Of a stretch of 64,000 nucleotides of DNA, positions 36,843-44,753 are shown piece by piece. A program made the position numbers and the translations under genes. Below the pieces are notes generated by a model. It had not been told where the DNA came from, searched no databases, and was given only the letters and a program-made list of their open reading frames with translations. Position 1 is the first letter of the stretch; each line of letters begins with the position of its first letter. Where the stretch lies: contig NZ_JACCBV010000001.1 of NCBI RefSeq assembly GCF_013409785.1, forward strand, positions 434,001 through 498,000, written 5' to 3'. This DNA is from Microbacterium immunditiarum. GTDB taxonomy: Bacteria; Actinomycetota; Actinomycetes; Actinomycetales; Microbacteriaceae.

Positions 36843-38075
36843 TCAGCCGGCCGCCGTGCAGCCGCCGGCCGCCGAGTCTTCCTCGCTGTACGGGCACTGC
36901 GCGATGATGTTGAACTCAGAGCCCTTGGGCTGAACGATGTACAGCGTCGCGAGGCCGATGTGGTCCTCGGCGGAGAAGCTCACGGGGGCGAACACCCCGG
37001 GCGAGACGTCCTCCCCGCTCCACGACTCGATCGTCTTCATGAGGCCTTCGCGCGTGAGCGGCGAGGTCTGCCGCATCGCCTGGACGATTCCCATCGCAGA
37101 GGCGCATCCGATGTGTGCGATGGGGTCGTTGGCGAAATCGCCCTCGGAGAGCAGTTCGATGCACTCGTTGTCGGGCGCCGCGGGCAGCTGAGTGGCGGAG
37201 CCGAGGTAGAGGTGCTCGGCGGCAGCGACGTTGTACGAGTTGAGGAACGACCCCGCGACCGCGGCACTCGTGCCGAGGACTCCCTTGGCCGGGAGCGCGT
37301 TCTGGTCGACGAGCGCGTTGACGAACTTGGCGCTGTCGCTGCCACCCGTGCTGATGACGACGAAGTCGGGCGCTGCTTCTTTGATCTGGAGCGCGATCGG
37401 CGTGTAGTCGGTCGTGCCGAGCTGCGCGACCGCCGAGCCGGCGAACTCGCCGCCGCCCTTCTCCGCCGCCTCGCGGGCGCGTTCGATCGCGGACTCGTAC
37501 TCACCGAGCGGGTTGACGACGACGAAGATGCTGCCGGCGCCGAACTCCTCGAAGGCATAGTGCACGAGCGCCGCGGTCTGGTCTTCGTAGAGGGGCAGGA
37601 TCTGGAAGACCCCGGGCGCTGCGGGCTTGACGACCTCCGCGACGCCGTTGGTCGGGAACAGGAACGGCATTCCGGCCGAGCTCAGCGTCTTGTAGACCGC
37701 CGCGGCCGTCGCGGAGCCGCACGCGCCGACCATCGCGAACTTGCTGTCGATGAAGCCGCGCACATTCGCGAGCGCGCGCTGCGGGTCGTACGCGTCGTCG
37801 ATCACCTCGAAGTCGATCATGCGACCGTCGATGCCGCCTTCGGCGTTGACCTTGTCGAAGTAGAGCTTCGCCGCATCGGTGCTGGGCGCGCAGCTCGCGG
37901 CACCGGGGCCGCTGAGAGTCTGGGATGCCGCGAGGCGGATGGTGTCGTCGGTGACGCCGACCTCGCCGTCTCCGTCGCCTCCGGTTCCGCCGCCGGAGCA
38001 GGCCGTGAGGATGAGGGCCAGTGCCGCGACGCCCACCGCGAGGGGCGTGAACTTCCGAGCGGATGAGATCCGCAT
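36843..38075 (-). CDS. Liv-type ABC transporter substrate-binding lipoprotein
   Basis: A 410-residue family-6 periplasmic binding protein (LivJ type). The signal peptide ends in ILTACSGGG, with the lipobox Cys about residue 26. The mature part shows the ATLSG-type start ASQTLSGPGAASC and the two-lobe pattern (GGIDGRMIDFEVIDDAYDP). It captures the transported compound outside the membrane. The ATG at 38075 follows AAAGGAGG, a strong site. First gene of the LivJHMGF-oxidase operon; a GC-rich hairpin lies in its 5' leader. The promoter is in the gap shared with the gene at 38463. Confidence 0.9.
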   Translation of the reverse strand: MRISSARKFTPLAVGVAALALILTACSGGGTGGDGDGEVGVTDDTIRLAASQTLSGPGAASCAPSTDAAKLYFDKVNAEGGIDGRMIDFEVIDDAYDPQRALANVRGFIDSKFAMVGACGSATAAAVYKTLSSAGMPFLFPTNGVAEVVKPAAPGVFQILPLYEDQTAALVHYAFEEFGAGSIFVVVNPLGEYESAIERAREAAEKGGGEFAGSAVAQLGTTDYTPIALQIKEAAPDFVVISTGGSDSAKFVNALVDQNALPAKGVLGTSAAVAGSFLNSYNVAAAEHLYLGSATQLPAAPDNECIELLSEGDFANDPIAHIGCASAMGIVQAMRQTSPLTREGLMKTIESWSGEDVSPGVFAPVSFSAEDHIGLATLYIVQPKGSEFNIIAQCPYSEEDSAAGGCTAAG

Positions 38076-38462
38076 GACCTGCCTCCTTTCGCCGCCCCGT
38101 CGTCGACGGGGCGGGCACTTCGGGTGACGTCCGCGGCGTCGCACCGGTCGGCGCAGCGTCGCGCGGAGGACTCTTCCTCATTGCCACGAGCTTGCGGACG
38201 GCCGAGGCAGGGCCGCCGACGGCCGTGGCCGAAAGAGGCGCCTATGCACTCAGTCGCTCGCAGGTCGAGGGACGTGGAAGCTACACAAGCAGTGGATATT
38301 CGAATTGTCAATCTATTTTCGGGAAAATCTGCTCAGCGACGCGGTCGCGGGTTCGCTGTCCAGCTATGGGGGCCCCGATCGGTTTGGAAGAGATTCGAAT
38401 TCCTTCCTGATCTACGAAACATGCATTACCCTGGGCGGGACATGGAGGTCGAAGGGAGCGCC
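38076..38462. promoter_or_regulatory. 387-bp divergent control region with TTCGAA sites C1 and C2
   Basis: No gene is seen. For the binding-protein gene (minus) a promoter can be read as TTGACA (38306-38311) - 17 bp - TTGTGT (38283-38288). Site C1 is ATTCGAAT (38298-38305) - 11 bp - TTTCGGGA (38317-38324); its spacer contains TGTCAA as in site E. Site C2 is ATTCGAAT at 38393-38400 with a degenerate second half. A perfect hairpin GCCCCGTC-GTC-GACGGGGC (38094-38112) lies in the binding-protein mRNA leader. Confidence 0.6.
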
Positions 38463-39305
38463 GTGGGCACGTCATTCCGCGAGATCGCCCGAGGCATCGG
38501 GTTCACAGAGGGCCCGGTCTGGCTCGGCGGCGGACGCCTGGCCGTCACGAGCACGTCCCGCGGGCAAGTCGCAACGCTCGCCCTCGACGGCACCCCCGAC
38601 ACTTCCATCCAGCGTTGGGTGGAGACCGGCGGAGGGCCGAACGGACTCGCCCTCGCACGTGACGGTCGGCTCGCCGTGTTGCAGAACGCGACATTCCGCA
38701 CCCGCTCCACGAGACCCGTCGCCTCGGGCATCCAGGTGGTCGACGGCGACGAGGTGATAGACCTCGCGATCCCCGCGAGCGTCGCACCCAACGACGGGGC
38801 CTATGGGCCGGACGGCGCCCTTTGGTTCACCGACCCCGGCACCGACGAGGAGCGCGGCCTCACACCGCGGGTGCGCCGCTGGGAACCCGCGACCGGCGAC
38901 GTGGCAACCGTGGCCGAGGGCATCGCCTTCCCGAACGGCCTCGCGTTCAGCGCCGACGCGAGCGAGTTGTTCGTGGCGGATTCCCAGGGCCACTGCATCG
39001 TCCGGCACCCCGTGCGCGGCGCGACCCTCGGTGAATCGGAGACGTTCGCCGCGATACCCGGGACCGAGCCAGACGGAATCGCCTTCGATACAGGCGGCAA
39101 CCTTTACGTCGCCGCGTTCGCCTCCGACGAGGTCGTCGTCATCGACCCCATGGGTTCCGTCGTCCGACGTCTCCCCACAGGCGAGGGATCACGGCCGACG
39201 AACCTCTGCTTCGCCGGCGACGACCTGCGGACCCTCGTCGTCACCCTCGCGAGCGGCGGTCGCGTCGTCGCATTCGACGACCTCGCCCAAGGGCTGCCGC
39301 TATGA
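38463..39305 (+). CDS. SMP-30/gluconolactonase-family protein
   Basis: A 280-residue six-bladed propeller. Metal-ligand signatures: RGIGFTEGPVWLG (Glu about 14), GGPNGLALARDGRLAV, SVAPNDGAYGPDGALWFTD (Asn/Asp) and GTEPDGIAFDTGGNLYVA (Asp). The family opens lactones. The GTG start has AGGGAG 5 nt upstream; further upstream codons, though in frame, cross the operator region and were rejected. Its stop overlaps the start of the amidohydrolase gene (ATGA), and an acyl-CoA ligase follows; the three genes form a plus-strand operon in the TTCGAA regulon. Confidence 0.85.
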   Translation: MGTSFREIARGIGFTEGPVWLGGGRLAVTSTSRGQVATLALDGTPDTSIQRWVETGGGPNGLALARDGRLAVLQNATFRTRSTRPVASGIQVVDGDEVIDLAIPASVAPNDGAYGPDGALWFTDPGTDEERGLTPRVRRWEPATGDVATVAEGIAFPNGLAFSADASELFVADSQGHCIVRHPVRGATLGESETFAAIPGTEPDGIAFDTGGNLYVAAFASDEVVVIDPMGSVVRRLPTGEGSRPTNLCFAGDDLRTLVVTLASGGRVVAFDDLAQGLPL

Positions 39306-40162
39306 CCGCCGGGATCGCCCGAGTGATCGACGCCCATCACCACCTGTGGGATCGACGCCGTGCCCCCTACCCCTGGCTCGGGCCGCATCTGCCGCTCTTG
39401 GATCGCGAGGTGCTGTTCGACGAGCTCCAGCCGCTCCTCGCCCGGGCCGGTGTGACCGCGACCGTGCTCGTCCAGGGCGCCGACAACGACGCCGACACCG
39501 ACTTCCTCCTCGACCAGGCCGCTGAGCACGATGAGATCGCGGCGGTCGTCGCCTGGATCCCCCTCGATGAGCCGGATCGCGCGGCCCGCCGTCTCGCCGA
39601 GCTTCGTCGGAACCCCAAGTTCCGAGGGATCCGACACGGGATCAACTCCGAGCCGGACCCCGAGTGGATCCTGCGCCAGGTCGTCTCGGAGGGCTTGCGC
39701 CTCCTCGAGGATGAGGGCATTCCGTTCGACTACGTGCCGGTGCGGCGTCGCCACCTCGAGCTCGTCCCGGAGCTCGTCGAACGCCATCCGCGCCTGCGCA
39801 TCGTGATCGACCACCTTTCCAAGCCGCCCGTGCGCCGCGAGGGGCGCGAGCCGTGGTGGACGAACATCGCACGCGCCGCGGAGTCGCCGATGGTGTGGGC
39901 CAAGATCTCCGGCCTGATGCCGGCCGGCGGAGATTTCACCGTGTGGGCGGCGGACGACCTGCGCCCATTCGTCGAGCGTGCCGTCGACGCATTCGGGCCC
40001 TCACGACTCATGTGGGGCAGCGACTGGCCCGTGATCGACCTCGCAGGAGGCTACCAGCGGGCTCTCGACGCCGCGCTCGCGCTCACCGCCGACTGGGGCG
40101 ACGACGATCGTGCGGCAGTATTCCATGACACCGCCGCCGCGTTCTACGGGATCGGGTGCTGA
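39302..40162 (+). CDS. Amidohydrolase-family lactonase-like protein
   Basis: A 286-residue TIM-barrel hydrolase with VIDAHHHLWD (residues 8-17), the metal-binding HxH, and the late His/Asp signatures IVIDHLSKPP (about 161-170) and RLMWGSDWPV (about 237-246). This is the PF04909 group that contains 2-pyrone-4,6-dicarboxylate lactonase and sugar-acid lactonases (fucono-, rhamnonolactonase). It sits between an SMP-30 lactonase and an acyl-CoA ligase. The exact lactone is not known. Start and stop overlap the neighbours (ATGA, TGATG). Confidence 0.85.
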   Translation: MTAGIARVIDAHHHLWDRRRAPYPWLGPHLPLLDREVLFDELQPLLARAGVTATVLVQGADNDADTDFLLDQAAEHDEIAAVVAWIPLDEPDRAARRLAELRRNPKFRGIRHGINSEPDPEWILRQVVSEGLRLLEDEGIPFDYVPVRRRHLELVPELVERHPRLRIVIDHLSKPPVRREGREPWWTNIARAAESPMVWAKISGLMPAGGDFTVWAADDLRPFVERAVDAFGPSRLMWGSDWPVIDLAGGYQRALDAALALTADWGDDDRAAVFHDTAAAFYGIGC

Positions 40163-42192
40163 TGGGTGCGCGCGGACTCGCGATCGTCGGAGCCTCCGAG
40201 AGCGGCATCCCCTGGACCGAATGGCTCATCGAGAACCTCGTCCGGCACGACTATCCGGGGGACATCTGGCTGGTGAATCCTCGTCGTGAGACCCTGCTCG
40301 GGCGGCTCTGCTATTCCGACATCGACGCGCTGCCCGCCGTGCCCGAGGTCGCTGCGCTGCTGACGAACGCCGATCAGATGCTCGTGCAGCTCGAGCGGCT
40401 CGTCGGCCTCGGATGCTCGCGCTTCGTCGTCGTGTCGAACGGATTCGGCGAGCTCGGCACCGACGAGGGCCGCGCCCGCGAGGCCCGTCTGCGCGAGCTG
40501 TGCGCGGGCCGCGACCTGCTGCTCGTCGGGCCGAACGGCGTCGGCTTCGCCCTCATGCACGAGCGCCTGTGCGCGATCGCGGAACCGATCGCGCACGGGC
40601 TCGTTCCGGGTGACGTGTCGCTCGTGAGCCAGAGCGGCGGACTCACCGCGGCCGCCATCCGCGCCGTGCACAGCGAGGGACTCGGAATCGACTTCGCCGC
40701 CTCGGTCGGCAACGGCGCGGTGCTCGACATCGCCGCATCGCTCGAGTTCGCGATCTCGCGGCCCACGACGCGGGTCGTGCTCGGAGTCGTGGAGTCGCTC
40801 ACGGACCGCGAAGCACTCGAGCGCGTCGCGGCACACGCCCGCACGGCAGGCAAGACGGTGGCGCTGCTCCTGCTCGGCGCCTCGGAAGCCGCCCGCGGCG
40901 TAGCCGCCTCGCACACGGGGGCCGTCGTGAATGAGCAGCGCACGGTCGGCGCATGGCTGCGCAGCCTCGGCGTGGTGACTGTTGCGACGGTCGAAGAGCT
41001 CGCCCGCGTTGCCTCTCTCTCGACGATCCTCTCGCCCGAGGACGCGCGCGGAGGATTCGTCGCGACGCTCTCCGGCGGGGGAGCGGGACTCAGCGCCGAC
41101 CTCGCGGCGCACTACGGCGTCTCGCTGACGCCGCCGTCTCCGTCCACCGCGCAGAGGCTGCGGGCCGCGCTTCCGCCGGGCGCGTACGTCGGCAACCCGC
41201 TCGACATCAACACGGGAGACGCCGCGGCTGTCTACGCGGCGCTCGGCGACGATCCCGCCGTCCGCTTTCTCATCGAGCCGTGGCAGCTCCCCTGGCCGAC
41301 GGAGAGCCACGAGTACCACTGGCAGCGAGCAGGGATGGAGCGTCTCCGCGATGTCTCGCGCTCGACGGATCTGCCCGTGCTCATCGCGAGCGTCGCGCAT
41401 CAGCCGGTCTCCGACTGGATGCGCGAGCTCGCGACCGGCAGCCGGCTCTGGGTCGCTCCCGACCTCGATCTCACGCTCGCCGCCCTCGGGCGGCTCGCCC
41501 TCCCGCGGCGCGCGGATGACGACCTGCCTGGGGCTTCGACTTCGGGCGGATCGGGGACGATGTCACGCGGCATCGTCGCCGAGGCAGCGGCCCGCGAGCT
41601 GCTGGGCGCAGCGGGCATCCCTGTCGTCGGCGGAGCCGAGGTGGCTGACGCGCCCGAGGCTGAACGAGTCGCCGCGTCGCTCACAGGCCCCTTCGCGGTG
41701 AAGCTCTCGCTCGAGTCCGTCGCACATAAGGAGCGGGTCGGTGGGGTCGTGCTCTCTGTTCCGGTTGAGGGCGTCGCCGAGGCGTGCGACCGCATCCGGG
41801 CGAACGCGATCGCCGCAGGGGTGTCCGACGGCTCGGACGTGAGGTTCCTCGTCACCGAGATGGTGTCGGGACCCGAGCTGCTCGTCGGCATGGTGCGCGA
41901 TCCGCTCTCAGGGCTGAGCCTCACGGTTGCGGTCGGCGGCTGGGCGGCCGAGGCGGGAGCGGTGTTCGGGACGATTCCGCTCACGTCGTCGCCCTCGATC
42001 GCCGACCACGTCGCCGCATGGCGTCTCCCGCGACTGGTCGGCCCCGAGCGCGCCGGAGGCCTCGTCGGCTTCCTCGAGCAGCTTGCCGAAGCGGCGCGGG
42101 CGGATCTCGCGGAGTTCCGCGAGATCGAGCTCAACCCGGTGATGCTCACAGCGCGAGGCCCACTCGTGGTGGATGCGCTCCTCGTGGAGTGA
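40162..42192 (+). CDS. ADP-forming acyl-CoA synthetase-like protein
   Basis: A 676-residue protein in the domain order of acetate-CoA ligase (ADP-forming)/succinyl-CoA synthetase fusions: a CoA-binding Rossmann domain (GARGLAIVGASES, about 2-14), two succinyl-CoA-ligase flavodoxin domains (SLVSQSGGLTAA, about 148-159; phospho-His motif in ASHTGA near 253) and an ATP-grasp domain (about 465-676; PFAVKLSLESVAHKER, IELNPVM). It activates a carboxylic acid with CoA, or works in reverse. The ATG overlaps the amidohydrolase stop (TGATG). It ends the plus-strand operon 38463-42192 and converges with the MaoC genes. Confidence 0.87.
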   Translation: MGARGLAIVGASESGIPWTEWLIENLVRHDYPGDIWLVNPRRETLLGRLCYSDIDALPAVPEVAALLTNADQMLVQLERLVGLGCSRFVVVSNGFGELGTDEGRAREARLRELCAGRDLLLVGPNGVGFALMHERLCAIAEPIAHGLVPGDVSLVSQSGGLTAAAIRAVHSEGLGIDFAASVGNGAVLDIAASLEFAISRPTTRVVLGVVESLTDREALERVAAHARTAGKTVALLLLGASEAARGVAASHTGAVVNEQRTVGAWLRSLGVVTVATVEELARVASLSTILSPEDARGGFVATLSGGGAGLSADLAAHYGVSLTPPSPSTAQRLRAALPPGAYVGNPLDINTGDAAAVYAALGDDPAVRFLIEPWQLPWPTESHEYHWQRAGMERLRDVSRSTDLPVLIASVAHQPVSDWMRELATGSRLWVAPDLDLTLAALGRLALPRRADDDLPGASTSGGSGTMSRGIVAEAAARELLGAAGIPVVGGAEVADAPEAERVAASLTGPFAVKLSLESVAHKERVGGVVLSVPVEGVAEACDRIRANAIAAGVSDGSDVRFLVTEMVSGPELLVGMVRDPLSGLSLTVAVGGWAAEAGAVFGTIPLTSSPSIADHVAAWRLPRLVGPERAGGLVGFLEQLAEAARADLAEFREIELNPVMLTARGPLVVDALLVE

Positions 42193-42222
42193 CGAGCTTG
42201 CCGGAACCGTGCTCCGCGCCGC

Positions 42223-42618
42223 TCAGGCGGCGTCGACCAGCGCGGTACCTGCGAGGACGCGACCCGCGCCCGCCTTGTCGAGCCAGAGATCGACCGTCGC
42301 GACGCCGTCGTCGATCGAGGCGACGCGTCCGCCCGCCTCGACCTCGTCGCCCGCCAAGACGCCGCCGAGGAAGCGGCACTGGAACCGCCGGACACGTGCG
42401 GGATCTCCGATGACGGAGAGGAGGGCGTTGAGGGGATAGGCCATGTTGAGCGTGCCCTGGTTGATCGGACGGTCGCCCATTCCGAGCGCGGCTGTGTGCG
42501 CGGGGTCGAAGTGAATCGGATTGGGGTCGGCCATGATGAGCGTGAATACCTTCATGTCGGCCAGCTCGACGGTGAGACGCACGACCGGCAGCTCCTGGCC
42601 GACGACGAGACGGTTCAT
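42223..42618 (-). CDS. MaoC-like (R)-specific enoyl-CoA hydratase/dehydratase
   Basis: A 131-residue hot-dog protein. The MaoC hydratase motif is recognisable as MADPNPIHFDPAHTAALGMGD (Asp and His of the catalytic dyad, about residues 30-50), followed by INQGTLNMAYPL. It adds water to, or removes it from, an acyl-CoA double bond. Its ATG overlaps the stop of the FAS1-like subunit at 42615 (ATGA), so the two probably make a heterodimer, as in other actinobacterial split MaoC enzymes. Last gene of the operon that begins at 44662. Confidence 0.87.
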   Translation of the reverse strand: MNRLVVGQELPVVRLTVELADMKVFTLIMADPNPIHFDPAHTAALGMGDRPINQGTLNMAYPLNALLSVIGDPARVRRFQCRFLGGVLAGDEVEAGGRVASIDDGVATVDLWLDKAGAGRVLAGTALVDAA

Positions 42619-43067
42619 GCGGCGCTCCGGCGAGGGAAGACGAAGGTCTGCTCCGACACAGCGACGACGAGCCCGTCCGGGTCGACGAGCTCGAGACGGA
42701 ACGTCATGAGGTCCATGAGGCCGGCTCGGCGCCCCTCGCGCCGGACCAGGTCGACGACTCCGCCGCGTACGACGTATTCCGTGTCCGCGCGCAGCGGTTG
42801 GCGCTGTTCCATCATCGTCTCCCCGAAGACCGTGCCGTCGTGCGCTCCCGCGCCCACCAGGGCCGTGAGTTCGTCGATCGAGACTCCCATGCCTCGCAGC
42901 GCGCCCAGGAGGATCCACACGGGATGCAGCACGGGGGGCTCGATCGGCGGGGCGTGCATCGCGTCGTGGGAGAGCCAGCGTTCGTACTCAGGCACCCGGA
43001 AGGTGCCGCCGGGAAAAGCGCGATTCACCGCACGTGCTCGAAGCTCGTCGATGTCGGGGATGCTCAT
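42615..43067 (-). CDS. MaoC-family N-terminal (FAS1-like) dehydratase subunit
   Basis: A 150-residue hot-dog protein of the type annotated as MaoC N-terminal dehydratase domain: IPDIDELRARAVNRAFPGGTF at the N-terminus and a core with VGAGAHDGTVFGETMMEQRQP. It lacks the catalytic MaoC motif, so it likely contributes the structural half to the 42223 subunit. The ATG at 43067 overlaps the stop of the AMP-dependent ligase (ATGA); a longer frame to 43169 would lie within that ligase gene. Confidence 0.82.
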   Translation of the reverse strand: MSIPDIDELRARAVNRAFPGGTFRVPEYERWLSHDAMHAPPIEPPVLHPVWILLGALRGMGVSIDELTALVGAGAHDGTVFGETMMEQRQPLRADTEYVVRGGVVDLVRREGRRAGLMDLMTFRLELVDPDGLVVAVSEQTFVFPRRSAA

Positions 43068-44662
43068 GCCGCCTCCTCGCGGTAGTCGCCGTTCTCCCAG
43101 CCCTCGCGCAGCGCGAACTTCTGGATCTTCCCTGACGTCGTCAGCGGGAAGGCGTCGACGAAGAACCAACGCGACGGCACCTTGTAACCGGTGATCTCGC
43201 GCCGCAGCCGATCCGCGAGTTCGCGCGCCGAACAGGACGGGTGGTCCCGGCGTACGAACGCCGCGACAACCTCACCGTAGTAGTCGTCGGGCAGGCCGAT
43301 GACGGCGGCCTCGAGCACTCCCGGGAGCTTGGCGAGGTGGTCCTCGATCTCGCGCGGATAGACGTTCTCGCCACCGCGGATGATCATCTCCTTCGCCCGG
43401 CCCGCCATTGCGACGACTCCTCGCTCGTCCATGGCGCCGAGATCACCCGTTCTGAGCCAACCGTCTGCGCGGAATGCGCGGCCGGTCGCACCGGGGTCGC
43501 CGAGGTAACCCCCGAAGGTGTGCGAACCACGCGTCTCGATCTCGCCGACTCCCCCGCTCGGGACCTCCTGGCCCGTCGCCGGATCGACAACGCGCAGCGC
43601 GACGCCGGGGAGCGGTCTGCCGATGGTGTGGATCAGGTCGTGGTCGTCGTCGCCCGCGCTCGTCGCCGAGACCATCGGGGCTTCGGTGAGCCCGTAGCCG
43701 ACGATCGGCACGATGCCGTGCTCGCGTACGCGCCGCGCGAGCTCGGGCGGGATCGGAGCGCCGCCGAGCATGATCGAGTGCAGCGACGACGTATCGCGCT
43801 CACCCCACGAGGGGTCCCGCAGCATCGCCCACATGAGCGTCGGCACGATGTTGAGGGTCGACACGCGCTCCTCGGCGATGAGCCGCACGGCGAGCGCCGC
43901 GTCGAACGAGCGCACCGTGACCAGGGCGCCGCGCAGACTGAGCGTGCCTATCGCGGCGACGACGCATCCTGCGAGGTGGAACATCGGGAGGACGGCGAGC
44001 CACACAGTGCGGTCGGCGGAGGCCCCCGCGATGTTCGCGGCTCCGACGGTTACGTTGTCGGTGACGCCCGCGTGGGTGAGCACGGCGCCCTTCGGCGCGC
44101 CGGTCGTCCCGGACGTGTAGAGCACGTACGCGGGCGCATCCGGTTCGACCTCGGGCAGAGGCGCGGTGTCGTCGACGTCCGCGACGTATGCGTCCCAGTT
44201 CTCGAGATCGACGATGGTGCGCAGACCGGGCAGCTCGGCTGCAATATTGCGGGCGTCGGAGAGGAGACGGTGGCCCCGGAAGTCGGGGACGGTCAGGCAG
44301 CCGACGACTCCCGCGTGCTCGAAGGCGTAACGCGCCTCTGCGGGCCGGAAGGCGGGGTTGACGGTCACGACGACGAGCCCTGCGAGCGCGGCGCCGTATT
44401 GCGCGACCACGTACTCGGGGATGTTCGGCGCCCAGATCGCGATGGTCTCACCGGGGGCGAAGTCCCGCAGGAGGGTCCGGGCGGTGCGCTCGGACGCCCG
44501 CAGCAGGTCGGCGTAGGTCCACCGGCGGCGATCCGGTGAGGCGACTCCTTCGACGACGGCCACCCGATCCGGCACCTCCGTCGCGATGCGGCGCAGCATC
44601 TGACCGACGGTCTCGTGGCGAGCCGGCAGGGCCCTGGGGGTTTCGGCGAAGGAGCCTGTCAT
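43064..44662 (-). CDS. AMP-dependent acyl-CoA synthetase
   Basis: A 532-residue ANL-superfamily ligase. The P-loop is YTSGTTGAPKGAVLTH (about residues 168-183), the aromatic/acid motif YGLTEAP, and the hinge/catalytic motifs AFRADGWLRTGDLG, RAKEMIIRGGENVYP and PLTTSGKIQKFALR (catalytic Lys). It forms an acyl-adenylate and then an acyl-CoA thioester from a carboxylic acid. First gene of the operon 44662-42223; a TTCGAA operator and promoter lie 50-90 nt upstream. Chosen ATG has a weak ribosome-binding site; longer in-frame starts cross the operator. Confidence 0.9.
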   Translation of the reverse strand: MTGSFAETPRALPARHETVGQMLRRIATEVPDRVAVVEGVASPDRRRWTYADLLRASERTARTLLRDFAPGETIAIWAPNIPEYVVAQYGAALAGLVVVTVNPAFRPAEARYAFEHAGVVGCLTVPDFRGHRLLSDARNIAAELPGLRTIVDLENWDAYVADVDDTAPLPEVEPDAPAYVLYTSGTTGAPKGAVLTHAGVTDNVTVGAANIAGASADRTVWLAVLPMFHLAGCVVAAIGTLSLRGALVTVRSFDAALAVRLIAEERVSTLNIVPTLMWAMLRDPSWGERDTSSLHSIMLGGAPIPPELARRVREHGIVPIVGYGLTEAPMVSATSAGDDDHDLIHTIGRPLPGVALRVVDPATGQEVPSGGVGEIETRGSHTFGGYLGDPGATGRAFRADGWLRTGDLGAMDERGVVAMAGRAKEMIIRGGENVYPREIEDHLAKLPGVLEAAVIGLPDDYYGEVVAAFVRRDHPSCSARELADRLRREITGYKVPSRWFFVDAFPLTTSGKIQKFALREGWENGDYREEAA

Positions 44663-44711
44663 GGCGTGGAGATCGTCCTCACTCGCTCGCGGGTCGGCCG
44701 CGCACACCAAC

Positions 44712-44753
44712 CCTATAGTGCAGATATTCGAAACGGCAACTAATTTCGAATAT
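44712..44753. promoter_or_regulatory. TTCGAA operator B with ligase-operon promoter
   Basis: The best operator of the set: perfect 10-bp arms ATATTCGAAA (44724-44733) and TTTCGAATAT (44744-44753) with a 10-bp spacer. On the minus strand TTGCCG (44734-44739) - 16 bp - TATAGG (44712-44717) reads as the promoter of the ligase-MaoC operon, again with the -35 inside the operator spacer. The right arm ends at the stop codon of the ligase gene at 44754. Confidence 0.78.

Noticed and set aside
38124..38462. Upstream extension of the second SMP-30 protein
   Set aside because: The added residues cross the TTCGAA operators and a promoter and do not match the family N-terminus.
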